From positions 6,758,001-6,822,000 of the forward strand of contig NZ_JAUSQU010000001.1 of NCBI RefSeq assembly GCF_030811455.1: 64,000 nucleotides of DNA, given 5' to 3'. Origin of the DNA: Streptosporangium lutulentum. Lineage in GTDB: Bacteria > Actinomycetota > Actinomycetes > Streptosporangiales > Streptosporangiaceae. Positions 49,883 through 58,965 of the stretch are shown here, piece by piece (positions within the stretch are counted from its first letter, which is position 1; each line of letters begins with the position of its first letter). A program made the position numbers and the translations under genes. The notes below the pieces were generated by a model. That model did not search any database. It was not told the origin of the DNA and saw only the letters and a list, made by a program, of their open reading frames with translations.

Positions 49883-50430
49883 GGCGCGAGCCCCCGCTCC
49901 TCCAGCGCCAGCTTGAGCGCCCGAAGCGCGTAATACGTGCGCGATTTCACCGTTCCGGCGGGGATGCCGAGTGCCTCGGCGGCTTCCTTGACCGACTTCC
50001 CCTGGTAGTAGACCTCGGCGAGCACCTCGCGATGCTCGGTCCGCAGGGTGGCCAGCGCCTCGGCGACCGCCCACGACTCCACGGCGCGGTCCAGCTCGTC
50101 GTCGGCGGGCACCACGGCGAGCGCCTCGTCTCCCGTCTCCGGGGGACGCGACCTTCGCGCCCGATGCTGGTCGACGACAAGGTTGCGGGCCACTGTGAAC
50201 AGCCATGCGCGGATGGAGCCGCCGCCGATCGCGTCGGGATGCCGCCAGGCCCGCAGCAGCGTCTCCTGCACGACATCCTCCGCTCTCCCCGGGTCCCCCG
50301 TCAGCCGCAGGACATAGCCGTAGAGTGGCCCGCCGTGTTCGTCGAAGAGCGCTCTCACGAGCTGCTCGTCGGCGGTTCCGGCCTGGCTCACATCCTCACG
50401 ACGTACGGTGAAGCGCCTCGGTTCATCCAC
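49879..50430 (-). CDS. ECF-type RNA polymerase sigma factor
   Basis: The 183-residue protein has region 2 (YVLRLTGDPGRAEDVVQETLLRAWRHP) and region 4 (LAEVYYQGKSVKEAAEALG, PAGTVKSRTYYALRALK) given here in parts. GTG 50430 has GAGG 6 bases before it; GTG 50391 is an alternative. It sits 8 bases after lmeA and is coupled to its anti-sigma gene. Targets are unknown; the link with an envelope lipoprotein-like gene suggests an envelope-stress role. Confidence 0.93.
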   Translation of the reverse strand: MDEPRRFTVRREDVSQAGTADEQLVRALFDEHGGPLYGYVLRLTGDPGRAEDVVQETLLRAWRHPDAIGGGSIRAWLFTVARNLVVDQHRARRSRPPETGDEALAVVPADDELDRAVESWAVAEALATLRTEHREVLAEVYYQGKSVKEAAEALGIPAGTVKSRTYYALRALKLALEERGLAP

Positions 50431-50438
50431 GGGCCGCC

Positions 50439-51119
50439 TCAGTTGTGAAGCGGGACATCGGTGGCCTCGCCCGAGACCTCGATGCCCTCCGGAACGACCT
50501 TCACCCCGGTGACCTTGAGATCGAAGGGCAGGTTCTTGATCGGGATCGTGTAGGCGATGAACCGCTCCGGCTGCGGCACGGGGATGCCCTCGCCCAGCGT
50601 CACCTTCTCCGGGGTGAACCGCAGCTCGTCCTTGACCAGCTCGATCTTCATGGTGGCCTTCGCCGACACCTTCTGACCCAGCACGGTGATCTCTCCGTCG
50701 ACGTTGAGCCCGTCGCCGGCGACCGCGACCTTGATCCCCTGCGGCGCCTTCTGGTTCAGCGTCGCCACGGGAATCACCACGGTGCCCGCCACGCGCTCGG
50801 CGCGCATGTCCAGCTGGTCGGCGCGGAGCACCAGGTCCTCCAGCGGCGCGGTGATCCCGTACAGCGTGAAGTCGACGCTGGACAGGCGGACCCCGGCGAC
50901 GCTCATCGCGCCCGCGTCGACCTTGACCTCGTCGTACCGTCCGGCGATCGCCTGGGTCAGGAAGGGGACGCCGACGATGGTCACCTCGGGCGGGGTGTCG
51001 AGGTCGTACACGGCCATCGCCCTCGTGGCGATCTCCCGCTGCGCTCCGGCGACCGCCACCCTGTCCAGGATCACACCGAGAACGAGCAGCAGGATCAGGA
51101 AAGCGACCAGCTTGCGCAT
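50439..51119 (-). CDS. lmeA: LmeA-type DUF2993 phospholipid-binding protein
   Basis: The 226-residue protein has an N-terminal membrane anchor or signal (RKLVAFLILLLVLGVIL) and a DUF2993 domain (about 30-226). Mycobacterial LmeA (Rv0817c) binds phospholipids outside the membrane and aids lipomannan elongation; this gene keeps that position between thiX-like and glnR-like genes. It is the first gene of the lmeA-sigma-anti-sigma unit. Confidence 0.85.
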   Translation of the reverse strand: MRKLVAFLILLLVLGVILDRVAVAGAQREIATRAMAVYDLDTPPEVTIVGVPFLTQAIAGRYDEVKVDAGAMSVAGVRLSSVDFTLYGITAPLEDLVLRADQLDMRAERVAGTVVIPVATLNQKAPQGIKVAVAGDGLNVDGEITVLGQKVSAKATMKIELVKDELRFTPEKVTLGEGIPVPQPERFIAYTIPIKNLPFDLKVTGVKVVPEGIEVSGEATDVPLHN

Positions 51120-51473
51120 CTGACTCCCTGTTCATTCTGCGGATTCAGCCTGGGTGCCACCGCAGCACATCCCCTGGCAATCTTGTCTGAAACGCCGCGC
51201 CGCCGGTAGCACTTGCCCGCATATGAGGGGTCTGATCTATCGACTTTCTCCTCGCTTTTCCCCCGATAGTCCCCCGCCTTTCCCCCCAATGGTCTCCCGC
51301 CCGCCTCTCCCCGCGCGCCGATTTCCCGCGATGATCTTCCCGTCCGGGTCTCACGGCGCACCGGCTCCCCGTCGATCTCCCGCCAGGCTTCCCCGGTGAT
51401 CTCCCGTCCGGGTCCTCGGTGATCTCCCGTCCGGGCCTCGCGGCGTGCCGCCCCGCAGGGAGGGCGCCAGCGG
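51120..51473. other. Intergenic region with degenerate 23-24 base repeats
   Basis: GATCTCCCGTCCGGG occurs at 51398-51412 and 51421-51435, with weaker copies from about 51240. The array lies just beyond the stop of the moaD-like gene (complement), like the other 3'-end repeat tracts. No gene supported. Confidence 0.65.
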
Positions 51474-51731
51474 TCAGCCGCCCGCGAAGGGGGGAAGCAC
51501 CTCGACCGTCGCGCCGTCCGCGAAGACGATCGTGTCGTGGGCCCGCGTGCCCACCGGATCACCGTTCACGAGGAACGACGCCCGCCGCATCACCCGGGCG
51601 AGCTCGTCGCGGCCCAGCGTGACCTTGCCTGTCAGCTCGGCCAGCGTCGCCGCCTCGAAGGACTCCTCCGCGACACCCGCCGCGTCCTTCGCCGCCGCCC
51701 AGTAACGGATCAGGCCCGTCGCCATACGCAC
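51474..51731 (-). CDS. MoaD/ThiS-family sulfur carrier protein
   Basis: The 85-residue ubiquitin-like protein ends in GG, the residue pair activated for sulfur transfer. It has the beta-grasp pattern [15 protein letters not shown]...[10 protein letters not shown]. It may serve molybdopterin or another sulfur-dependent pathway. GTG 51731 has AAGGAG 5 bases before it; ATG 51725 is an alternative. Confidence 0.85.
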   Translation of the reverse strand: MRMATGLIRYWAAAKDAAGVAEESFEAATLAELTGKVTLGRDELARVMRRASFLVNGDPVGTRAHDTIVFADGATVEVLPPFAGG

Positions 51732-51929
51732 ACCAACTCCTTACGAACACATACAGTTACCACATCATTACGGCGAATCCGCCGGGGAAACATGTTCACC
51801 AGGTGGACGCTTCATGGACGCTTCCTCCTCGTGGGCTATCCTCACCTACTACGGGACCTGGGCGACGTAGCCCCCGGGTCCTTACGTGTTTGTACGGCTC
51901 TCGCCGACATAACGCGGGAAGGAGGCATC

Positions 51930-52643
51930 GTGAGCAATCTCCTGCTGCTCACCAACGCCCTGGAGCCCTCGACTGAGGTACTCCCGGCGTTGGGGCTGCT
52001 ACTGCACTCGGTACGGGTCGCGCCGGCGGAGGCGTCCGCGCTGATCGACGCTCCGCCCGCCGACGCCATTCTGGTGGACGCGCGACGCGAACTCGCTCAG
52101 GCGAAGAGCCTGTGCCGCCTGCTGCGCACCACGGGCGTCGCCTGTCCCCTGGTGGTGATCGTCACCGAGGGCGGCCTGGCCGGGCTGACCGCCGAATGGG
52201 GTGTCGACGACGTCATCCTCGACAGCGCCGGGCCCGCGGAGGTCGAGGCGCGACTCCGGATGGCCGTGGGCCGCCTCAACCTGTCCGCCGCCGAGGAGGT
52301 CCCCGACGAGATCCGCAACGGCGACCTGTCGATCGACGAGGCCACCTACACCGCCCGGCTCCGCGGACGCGCGCTGGATCTGACCTTCAAGGAGTTCGAG
52401 CTCCTGAAGTATCTGGCGCAGCACCCCGGCCGGGTCTTCACCCGGGCCCAGCTCCTCCAGGAGGTCTGGGGCTACGACTACTTCGGCGGCACCCGGACCG
52501 TGGACGTCCACGTCCGGCGGCTCCGTGCCAAGCTCGGCGCCGAGTACGAAGCGCTGATCGGCACCGTCCGCAACGTCGGCTACCGGTTCGTTCCCGAGCG
52601 CGGCAACGAGGCCGCCGAGGAGCGCGAGCCCGTCCGGCGCTAG
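51930..52643 (+). CDS. glnR: Nitrogen regulator GlnR (OmpR-family)
   Basis: The 237-residue protein starts at GTG 51930 behind AAGGAGG. It follows Streptomyces GlnR almost throughout: N-terminal [20 protein letters not shown], Asp50 in AILVDARR, then the winged helix with [19 protein letters not shown] and [16 protein letters not shown]. GlnR is an orphan regulator of nitrogen genes that does not rely on a partner kinase. Its neighbour mshD and the convergent nucleotidase match the Rv0818-Rv0819 arrangement. Confidence 0.95.
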   Translation: MSNLLLLTNALEPSTEVLPALGLLLHSVRVAPAEASALIDAPPADAILVDARRELAQAKSLCRLLRTTGVACPLVVIVTEGGLAGLTAEWGVDDVILDSAGPAEVEARLRMAVGRLNLSAAEEVPDEIRNGDLSIDEATYTARLRGRALDLTFKEFELLKYLAQHPGRVFTRAQLLQEVWGYDYFGGTRTVDVHVRRLRAKLGAEYEALIGTVRNVGYRFVPERGNEAAEEREPVRR

Positions 52644-52724
52644 CCGTACCCCCAAAGTCGTTCAGATTTGCGCAAAATCATGTGCAGCAAATTTCGCGCA
52701 GGAGATGGTTCGCGCAAAAAACGG

Positions 52725-52760
52725 CGTAAGGCCCACCGGAGGAATCCGGTGGGCCTTACG
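52725..52760. terminator. Bidirectional terminator between glnR and nucleotidase genes
   Basis: CGTAAGGCCCACCGG and CCGGTGGGCCTTACG form a perfect 15-base stem with a 6-base loop. Confidence 0.93.
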
Positions 52761-52778
52761 TGTTCGGCTACGAGGTGA

Positions 52779-54593
52779 CTACGGGACGACGGTGATGTGG
52801 TTGGGGACCGGGGGCGTGATCAACGGGTTCGCGGCGAAGTAGGCGGCGAAGGCGTCGATGTCGAGCGGTCCGCTCCACAGGTCGGTGCCGCCCTGGAAGG
52901 CCAGGAAAGCGTCACCGCCGCCGACGAGGAAGTTGTTGGCGGCGACCCTGATGCTCTGGGTGTCCGTCACGGCGACACCGTCGATCTTCATGTTGGAGAT
53001 CTTCGAACCCCACGGCGCACTCGTGCTGTAGGTGTAGGTGAAGTTCGACGACGGCTGAAGGATCTTGGTGAAGGCCTGGTTGTTGGGCCCGCCGGTGAAC
53101 TGCTGCTCCAGAACGGTCTTGAGCTGCGCACCGGTCAGCGTGACGGCCTGCATGAGGTTGTTGAACGGCTGCACGGTGAAGGCCTCGCCGTAGGTCACCA
53201 CGCCGTCGCCTTCGAGGGCAGGCGAACCCGCGTAGGTGAGAGGGGCACGCACGCCGCCCGGGTTCATCAGGGCGATCTGGGCGTTGCCGCCGGTCCTGGT
53301 GGCCGCGAGCTGGCCGTCGGCGATGAGGTTGCCCAGGGAGGACTCGCCGGACGCGCCGCCGCTGCTGGTGATGTCAGCGGTGATCTTGCCGAGCGGCTTG
53401 TTGGCCACCGACGCGACCTTGCCCTTCCAGTAGTCGACGAAGTCGGAGATCTCCTTGTCCGGGGTGACGGTCCGGGTCACGACCTGGTTGTCGGCCACGA
53501 CCGAGGAGCGCACGACGTCGCGGGTCTTGACGTCCACCTGGAAGTCGACCTTGGTGATCACTCGGCCGAACGAGCCGCCCTGGCTGTACAGGCGCGTGCC
53601 GCCCTTGGGGTCGGACACCTTGCACAGGTAGGCCTGGTGGGAGTGGCCGCTGAGGACCATGTCGATCTCGGCGTCGACCTGCGTGGCGATCCGGTTGCCC
53701 GCGCCCGGCTGGGCGGCGCAGGCGTCGGGCGACTGGCCCGCGGCGACCTGGTCGCCCTCGTGCACCAGCACGACCTGGGCCTTGACGCCGACGATCTGGA
53801 GGAGCTTGGAGGCGACGTTCGCGGCCTTGACCTCGTCGGTGAACTCCAGGTCCTTGATGCCCTCGGAGGTGACGATGTTCGGGGTGGTCTGGGTGACCAG
53901 GCCGATGAAGCCGATCGGCACGCCGTTCATCCAGCGGATGGCGACCGGGGGCAGGGCCGGGATGCCGTAGCCCTTCAGCAGCTTGCGCAGCTGGCCGGTG
54001 TGGCCGCCGCCGAGCGCGTCGAGCGCCTCCTTCTCGGCGGTGTTGTTCGGCCGCTTCAGGAGCACGTTCGCGCCGAGGTAGCTGTACTGCGCGCCCTTCC
54101 ACTTGCCGGCGGGCGAGCAGCCGTCCACCGGGTGGCAGCCGCCGTTCATGATGCGCTTCAGCTCGGTGTAGCCCTCGTCGAACTCGTGGTTGCCCACGGC
54201 CGAGGCGGTGACGCCGACCTTGCCGAGGAACTCCACCGACGGCTCGTCGTGGTAGGCCGCGGAGATCAGCGGGGAGGCGCCGATCAGGTCGCCCTGGGCG
54301 ACCTTCAGCGTGTTCTTGTCCGACATCTGCTTGAGGTGCGTGGCGACGTAGGCGGCGCCGCCCGCGTCCACGGTGGTACCGGTCTCATCGACCATACGGC
54401 CGGACGAACCCGTCGGCGGCTCCAGGTTGCCGTGGAAGTCGTTGAGGGAGAGCAGCCGGACCGGCACCGTCTTGGCGGGCTTGGAAGGCTTGGAGGGCTT
54501 GTTACCCGCTTCGGCCGTCCCGATGAGGAGCATCGAGCAGGCCCCGGCGAGAACGCCGGCCATAGCCAACCGCTGGAAGGAACGAGACATCAT
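52779..54593 (-). CDS. Secreted bifunctional metallophosphatase/5'-nucleotidase
   Basis: The 604-residue protein has a signal peptide (about 1-30), a Lys/Pro/Ser linker and the two-domain nucleotidase fold. The metal-binding N-domain shows LNDFHGN, GDLIGASP, GNHEFDEG and SGHSHQAYLC; the C-domain shows MNPGGVRAPL and the substrate loop VGGGDAFLAF. It releases phosphate or nucleosides from extracellular nucleotides. ATG 54593 (MMSRSF) is preferred; no clear ribosome site is seen. Confidence 0.93.
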   Translation of the reverse strand: MMSRSFQRLAMAGVLAGACSMLLIGTAEAGNKPSKPSKPAKTVPVRLLSLNDFHGNLEPPTGSSGRMVDETGTTVDAGGAAYVATHLKQMSDKNTLKVAQGDLIGASPLISAAYHDEPSVEFLGKVGVTASAVGNHEFDEGYTELKRIMNGGCHPVDGCSPAGKWKGAQYSYLGANVLLKRPNNTAEKEALDALGGGHTGQLRKLLKGYGIPALPPVAIRWMNGVPIGFIGLVTQTTPNIVTSEGIKDLEFTDEVKAANVASKLLQIVGVKAQVVLVHEGDQVAAGQSPDACAAQPGAGNRIATQVDAEIDMVLSGHSHQAYLCKVSDPKGGTRLYSQGGSFGRVITKVDFQVDVKTRDVVRSSVVADNQVVTRTVTPDKEISDFVDYWKGKVASVANKPLGKITADITSSGGASGESSLGNLIADGQLAATRTGGNAQIALMNPGGVRAPLTYAGSPALEGDGVVTYGEAFTVQPFNNLMQAVTLTGAQLKTVLEQQFTGGPNNQAFTKILQPSSNFTYTYSTSAPWGSKISNMKIDGVAVTDTQSIRVAANNFLVGGGDAFLAFQGGTDLWSGPLDIDAFAAYFAANPLITPPVPNHITVVP

Positions 54594-54724
54594 GAACCAT
54601 GACACTAGGGTCACTATCTATGCAGAGAGTGTCTTAGAGATAACGATTCATCCGCCCAGAAGCTGGCGGATTTTGCCAGTCCCCGGTGATTCGCCGAACC
54701 GAAAGTCCCCTTAGAGTCCAGAAC

Positions 54725-55714
54725 ATGAACGTGCGTGTGGAACACAGAGGACGACTCGGCGAACAAGAGGTGACCGCCGTCCTCGCGGTGGTCGAGGCCG
54801 CCACGGAAGCCGACGGGGTCCGGCCACTCAACGAACACGTGATGCTCCACCTACGTTACGGCGGCGACGAGCGGGCGGGCGCCGTACTCCTGTACTCCGG
54901 GGAGGACCTCGTGGGCTACGCGCACGTGGACCCGACCGACCCGGTCGAGGGCCCGAGCGGGGAACTGGTGATCCACCCCGCCTTCCGCGGACGGGGTCAC
55001 GGGCGCGACCTGCTGCGGGCCGTACTGGATCGGACGGGCGGGCACCTGCGCCTCTGGGCGCACGGCGGACACGCCGGCGCCGAGGCGCTCGCCGCGTCGG
55101 CGGGGTTCGCCAAGGTCAGGTCGCTCTGGCAGATGCGCCGTTCGCTGTTCTCCCCGATTCCCGACTTCACCCTCCCCGAGGGGGTACGGCTGCGCACGTT
55201 CGAGCCCGGATCCTCCGACGAGGAGGCCTGGGTCGCGCTCAACGCCAAGGCCTTCGCCCATCACCCGGAGCAGGGCGCGTGGACGCTGGAGGATCTGAAG
55301 CGGCGCGAGCAGGAGCCGTGGTTCGACCCGGCGGGGTTCTTCCTCGCCGATCGGCAGGCCCTCGCCGATCTGCGGGCCGGATCCGACGGCGACGGCCCGC
55401 CGGGAGCACCCGGCGCGGACGGCGGCACGGCGACGGCCGGGAGCCGGCTGGTCGGTTTCCACTGGACCAAGGTTCACGGGAACGGCGACCACGGGCACGA
55501 GCCGATCGGCGAGGTCTACGTGGTCGGCGTGGATCCCGCGGAGCAGGGAGGCGGGCTGGGCAAGTCGCTCACCCTCGCGGGCCTGGCCCACCTGCGTTCG
55601 CGGGGCCTGGCCCAGGTGATGCTGTACGTGGACGAGAGCAACACCGCGGCGATCCGCCTCTACGAGGGGCTGGGCTTCACCCAGTGGGACGTCGACATCA
55701 TGTATCGCAAGTAG
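54725..55714 (+). CDS. mshD: Mycothiol synthase
   Basis: The 329-residue protein has two tandem GNAT domains (about 1-150 and 165-329) and the acetyl-CoA loop RGRGHGRDLLRAVL in the first. It acetylates Cys-GlcN-Ins to mycothiol, the main actinobacterial thiol. GLGKSLTLAGLAHLRSRGL and YVDESNTAAIRLYEGLGF in the second domain are family hallmarks. An extra Gly/Asp-rich insert (about 220-240) is longer than usual. Confidence 0.95.
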   Translation: MNVRVEHRGRLGEQEVTAVLAVVEAATEADGVRPLNEHVMLHLRYGGDERAGAVLLYSGEDLVGYAHVDPTDPVEGPSGELVIHPAFRGRGHGRDLLRAVLDRTGGHLRLWAHGGHAGAEALAASAGFAKVRSLWQMRRSLFSPIPDFTLPEGVRLRTFEPGSSDEEAWVALNAKAFAHHPEQGAWTLEDLKRREQEPWFDPAGFFLADRQALADLRAGSDGDGPPGAPGADGGTATAGSRLVGFHWTKVHGNGDHGHEPIGEVYVVGVDPAEQGGGLGKSLTLAGLAHLRSRGLAQVMLYVDESNTAAIRLYEGLGFTQWDVDIMYRK

Positions 55715-55732
55715 AGGTCTGCCGTCGATGGG

Positions 55733-55767
55733 AGAACGCCGGTCGGAACGGTCCCGACCGGCGTTCT
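55733..55767. terminator. Bidirectional terminator between mshD and pit
   Basis: AGAACGCCGGTCGG and CCGACCGGCGTTCT form a perfect 14-base stem with a 7-base loop. Confidence 0.9.
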
Positions 55768-55830
55768 TCGATCATTCGGCCGAACGCGGGTTCCCGGCGG
55801 CCCGATGGAACGCCGTGGATCCCGCGACGG

Positions 55831-56835
55831 TTACTCGACCATCCAGTGGAGCGCGTAGTAGGACAGCGCGGCGACCAGCGCGGCGGCCGGGATCGTGAGG
55901 ATCCAGGCGGTCACGATGTTGCCCGCGACACCCCAGCGCACGGCCGACAGACGCTTGGTCGCGCCTACGCCCATGATCGCGCTGGTGATCGTGTGGGTGG
56001 TGGAGATGGGTGCGCCGAAGCCGATGGCCGCGGTGTAGAGCACGGTCGCCGCGGCGGCCTCCGCGGCGAACCCCTGCGGAGGCGTGAGCGCGATGATCCG
56101 GCGGCCGAGGGTCCGCATGATCCGCCAGCCACCCGCGTAGGTGCCCAGCGAGATCGCCGTCGCGGCCGAGAGGATGACCCACTGCGGAATCGGATCGCCG
56201 TCGTTCTGGTACCCCCCGACCACGAGCGCCAGGAAGATCACACCCATGGTCTTCTGCGCGTCCTGCAGGCCGTGACCGAGGGCCATGGCCGCGGCGGAGA
56301 TCGTCTGCGCGTGACGGAATCCGCGGTTGGTCTTCGACGGCTGGGACCGGCGGAAGCCCCACAGGATGCCGATCATGATGACCGCGGCCAGGGTGAAGCC
56401 GATCAGCGGGGACAGGATCATCGGGATGACGACCTTGTCCAGCACACCGTCCCAGTGGACGGCACTCGACGAGGCCAGCGCCGCCCCGACCAGGCCGCCG
56501 ATCAGCGCGTGGCTGCTTGAGGACGGAAGGCCGAAGTACCAGGTGACGAGGTTCCAGACGATCGCCCCGATGAGGCTGGCACCGACGATCACCAGACCGT
56601 GGGTGCCCTGCGGGGCGTCGATGATGCCCTTGCCGACGGTCGCCGCCACCTGCGTACCCAGATGGGCACCCAGGAAGTTCATCGCCGCGGCCATGAAGAG
56701 CGCGGCCCTGGGCGTCAGCGCGCGCGTCGAGACGGAGGTCGCGATCGCGTTCGCGGCGTCATGGAAACCGTTGGTGTAGTCGAAGACCAGCGCCACGACC
56801 ACCACGCCGATGACAAGTGCAAGTGAAAGATCCAC
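55831..56835 (-). CDS. pit: Low-affinity inorganic phosphate transporter (PiT family)
   Basis: The 334-residue polytopic protein has the duplicated PiT signature, GFHDAANAIATSVSTRAL near the start and GAPISTTHTITSAIMGVG near the end. It starts at GTG 56835, directly after the stop of the PhoU-like gene, so the two form an operon. It imports metal-phosphate with protons. Confidence 0.95.
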   Translation of the reverse strand: MDLSLALVIGVVVVALVFDYTNGFHDAANAIATSVSTRALTPRAALFMAAAMNFLGAHLGTQVAATVGKGIIDAPQGTHGLVIVGASLIGAIVWNLVTWYFGLPSSSSHALIGGLVGAALASSSAVHWDGVLDKVVIPMILSPLIGFTLAAVIMIGILWGFRRSQPSKTNRGFRHAQTISAAAMALGHGLQDAQKTMGVIFLALVVGGYQNDGDPIPQWVILSAATAISLGTYAGGWRIMRTLGRRIIALTPPQGFAAEAAAATVLYTAAIGFGAPISTTHTITSAIMGVGATKRLSAVRWGVAGNIVTAWILTIPAAALVAALSYYALHWMVE

Positions 56836-57453
56836 TTAACTTTCCTTGACCGCGATCGACTCGATCGTGTTGGCCACGTGCTCGAAGGCGTCGGCGGCCA
56901 TCTCCAGCTGATCGATGACCTCCTTCATCTTGAGCACGGTCAACGCGTCGTACTCCCCGCCGAAGAGCTTGGCGAGAAGGCGGCGGTAGACCTGGTCGGC
57001 CTGGTTCTCCAGTCGATTGATCTCGATCCAGTACTCGTTCAGGTTCTTCATCGAGCGCAGCCGGGGCATGGCCTCGGCGGTCAGCTCGGCGGCGCGTTCC
57101 AGCACCTCGACCTGTCGGATGACCTCCTTGGGAAGGTGGTCGATCTGGTACAGGACGATGAGGTCGGCGGCCGCCTCCATGTAATCCATCACGTCGTCGA
57201 GGTTCGACGCGAGACGGTAGATGTCTTCGCGGTCGAAAGGCGTGATGAAGCTCTCGTTGAGCCGGTTCATGATCGCGTGAGTGCGTTCGTCGCCGGTGTG
57301 CTCACAAGCGCGCATCTTCTCGGCCAGGGCTTCCCTGTCCGATCCGTCACTGATGATCTCGACCAGCAGACGGGACGCTGTGACGAGGTTGTTCGCCGAA
57401 TCAGCGAACAAGTCGTAGTAGCTGTCCTCACTAGGCGTGAGACGCAGGCGCAC
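56836..57453 (-). CDS. PhoU-like DUF47 protein
   Basis: The 205-residue helical protein begins at GTG 57453 behind GGAG. It has the DUF47/PhoU-like pattern (LTPSEDSYYDLFADSANNLV; FITPFDREDIYRLASNLDDVMDYMEAAADL in parts; IDQLEMAADAFEHVANTIE). Such proteins partner PiT transporters and likely gate them. Confidence 0.93.
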   Translation of the reverse strand: MRLRLTPSEDSYYDLFADSANNLVTASRLLVEIISDGSDREALAEKMRACEHTGDERTHAIMNRLNESFITPFDREDIYRLASNLDDVMDYMEAAADLIVLYQIDHLPKEVIRQVEVLERAAELTAEAMPRLRSMKNLNEYWIEINRLENQADQVYRRLLAKLFGGEYDALTVLKMKEVIDQLEMAADAFEHVANTIESIAVKES

Positions 57454-58080
57454 GTCGTTCTCCAGATGTGCGGGGATGGTCCGCAGAGAAGGGTACGGGT
57501 TACCAGCGGAAATGCGAACTTCACCCGCTCGACACACACTCTTCCACTAGTCGCCACCTGGCGTATACCCAGCGACCTTCGGTTTGAGGGAGTCTTGAGG
57601 GCATCTTCCCGATGACCGTTTTTGCTCGTTTTCGGCCACATTATGCCGAAGACAGGTCACGTATGGGACTCTCCCCCCGGGGGGACGTCCGGGTCGAGGC
57701 ACTCGCCCCGCCCTCAAGCTCCGGCGCCGTCGACCGTACCGCCCGAAATCCATTGACGTGAGATCACGGACGGATTCGGAATCCGGGGACGGTCACGGTG
57801 ACATCCGCCATGACGATCCACCGAATCGGCGCGGAGGCCGTCGCTCGCGATCGTCCTGAGGCGGGGTCACCCTGAGGCGTGCCCCGAGGTGTCTCCTTCC
57901 CGAGGTGGCTCCTTGAGGTGTCTCCCGCCTCGGGGGCTTGCGTCGGGTCCCGTCCGGCGCCGGGGTGTCAATGGTCGATCCGGGGATGTCTCGCCGGTCC
58001 ACCTCGGAGTGAGCCTGTCCGCCTCGGAGTGAGCCTGTCCGCCTCGGAGTGAGGCGGCCTCGTTCACCCGATGAGCGGCC
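57454..58080. repeat. Intergenic region with 20-base tandem repeats
   Basis: CCTCGGAGTGAGCCTGTCCG repeats 2.7 times at 58002-58054, and a CGAGGTGTCTCC-type repeat lies at about 57888-57930. These lie just beyond the dcd stop (complement). The part from 57454 to 57640 is the promoter region of the phosphate-transport operon; no gene was supported. Confidence 0.75.
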
Positions 58081-58656
58081 TCAGATCCGGGTCTGGTGAA
58101 AGTTCAGATAGGAACGGCTCGGCGTCGGCCCCCGCTGCCCCTGGTAGCGCGAGCCGTACTTCTCGGAGCCGTAGGGATGCTCGGCGGGCGAGCTGAGCCT
58201 GAACATGCAGAGCTGCCCGATCTTCATGCCGGGCCAGAGCTTGATCGGCAGTGTCGCGACGTTGGAGAGTTCGAGAGTCACATGCCCGTTGAAGCCCGGG
58301 TCGATGAAGCCTGCCGTGGAGTGGGTGAGCAGACCGAGCCTGCCGAGCGAACTCTTCCCCTCCAGCCTCGACGCGATGTCATCGGGAAGGCCGACCACCT
58401 CGTACGTGCTGGCCAGGACGAACTCTCCCGGGTGGAGGATGAACGGCTCGTCCTTCTCCGGCTCGACCAGCCGCGTGAGATCAGGCTGCTCGATCGCCGG
58501 ATCGATGTGCGGGTATCGATGGTTCTCGAAGACCCTGAAGTAGCGGTCCAGGCGGATATCGATGCTGGACGGTTGCACCATCTCCGGTTGAAAAGGATCA
58601 ATTTTGACCCTCCCGGATTCGATCTCGGCAAGGATGTCACGATCGGAAAGCAGCAC
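58081..58656 (-). CDS. dcd: dCTP deaminase
   Basis: The 191-residue enzyme starts at GTG 58656 (VLLSDRDI), the standard length. It deaminates dCTP to dUTP (possibly also to dUMP in the bifunctional type). Motifs [39 protein letters not shown] (catalytic Glu, in parts) and [10 protein letters not shown] are typical. Confidence 0.95.
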   Translation of the reverse strand: MLLSDRDILAEIESGRVKIDPFQPEMVQPSSIDIRLDRYFRVFENHRYPHIDPAIEQPDLTRLVEPEKDEPFILHPGEFVLASTYEVVGLPDDIASRLEGKSSLGRLGLLTHSTAGFIDPGFNGHVTLELSNVATLPIKLWPGMKIGQLCMFRLSSPAEHPYGSEKYGSRYQGQRGPTPSRSYLNFHQTRI

Positions 58657-58789
58657 GTGAAGCAACCTACCAACCAACGCCACATCCCCGGGCAGCCGCC
58701 GGCGCCCCTGCTCGGCAGGTTGCCGATCTTCGGCCCCGTGGACGACGAGGGGCTCGGTTTCCGCTACAGTGGTGTCGCGACATAACGCT

Positions 58790-58863
58790 GCGGGTGTAGT
58801 TCAATGGCAGAACATCAGCTTCCCAAGCTGACAGCGCGGGTTCGATTCCCGTCACCCGCTCCA
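58790..58863 (+). tRNA. tRNA-Gly(CCC)
   Basis: The 74-base gene folds as a cloverleaf. The acceptor arms are GCGGGTG (58790) and CACCCGC, the anticodon loop is TTCCCAA within TCAGC/GCTGA, the T arm is GCGGGTTCGATTCCCGT, and CCA is encoded. Its 3' end is the likely integration site of the adjacent element. Confidence 0.95.
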
Positions 58864-58867
58864 ATCT

Positions 58868-58909
58868 TTAAGGCCCAGGTCACGGATAACTTCCGGAGCC
58901 GGGCCTTAA
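58868..58909. terminator. Terminator after the tRNA gene
   Basis: TTAAGGCCC and GGGCCTTAA form a 9-base perfect stem flanked by T/A runs, ending the tRNA and integrase transcripts. Confidence 0.7.
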
Positions 58910-58936
58910 TCGTTTCTCGGACTGTTCGATCTTCTC

Positions 58937-58958
58937 GGGCCATTAGCGGGCCATTAGC
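58937..58958. repeat. Two perfect 11-base direct repeats beside the integrase gene
   Basis: GGGCCATTAGC occurs twice in direct tandem, between the tRNA 3' end and the integrase stop. The position and form suit arm-type integrase binding sites. Confidence 0.6.
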
Positions 58959-58965
58959 TCCGCGA

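Noticed and set aside
51750-51790. GlnR binding site before glnR (GTTAC...ATTAC)
   Set aside because: Only half of the expected pattern is visible and spacing is not convincing; reported nowhere as a feature.
52660-52720. TTTGCGCAAA-type palindromes after glnR
   Set aside because: Short, at the 3' end of glnR beside a strong terminator, and without a promoter to regulate.
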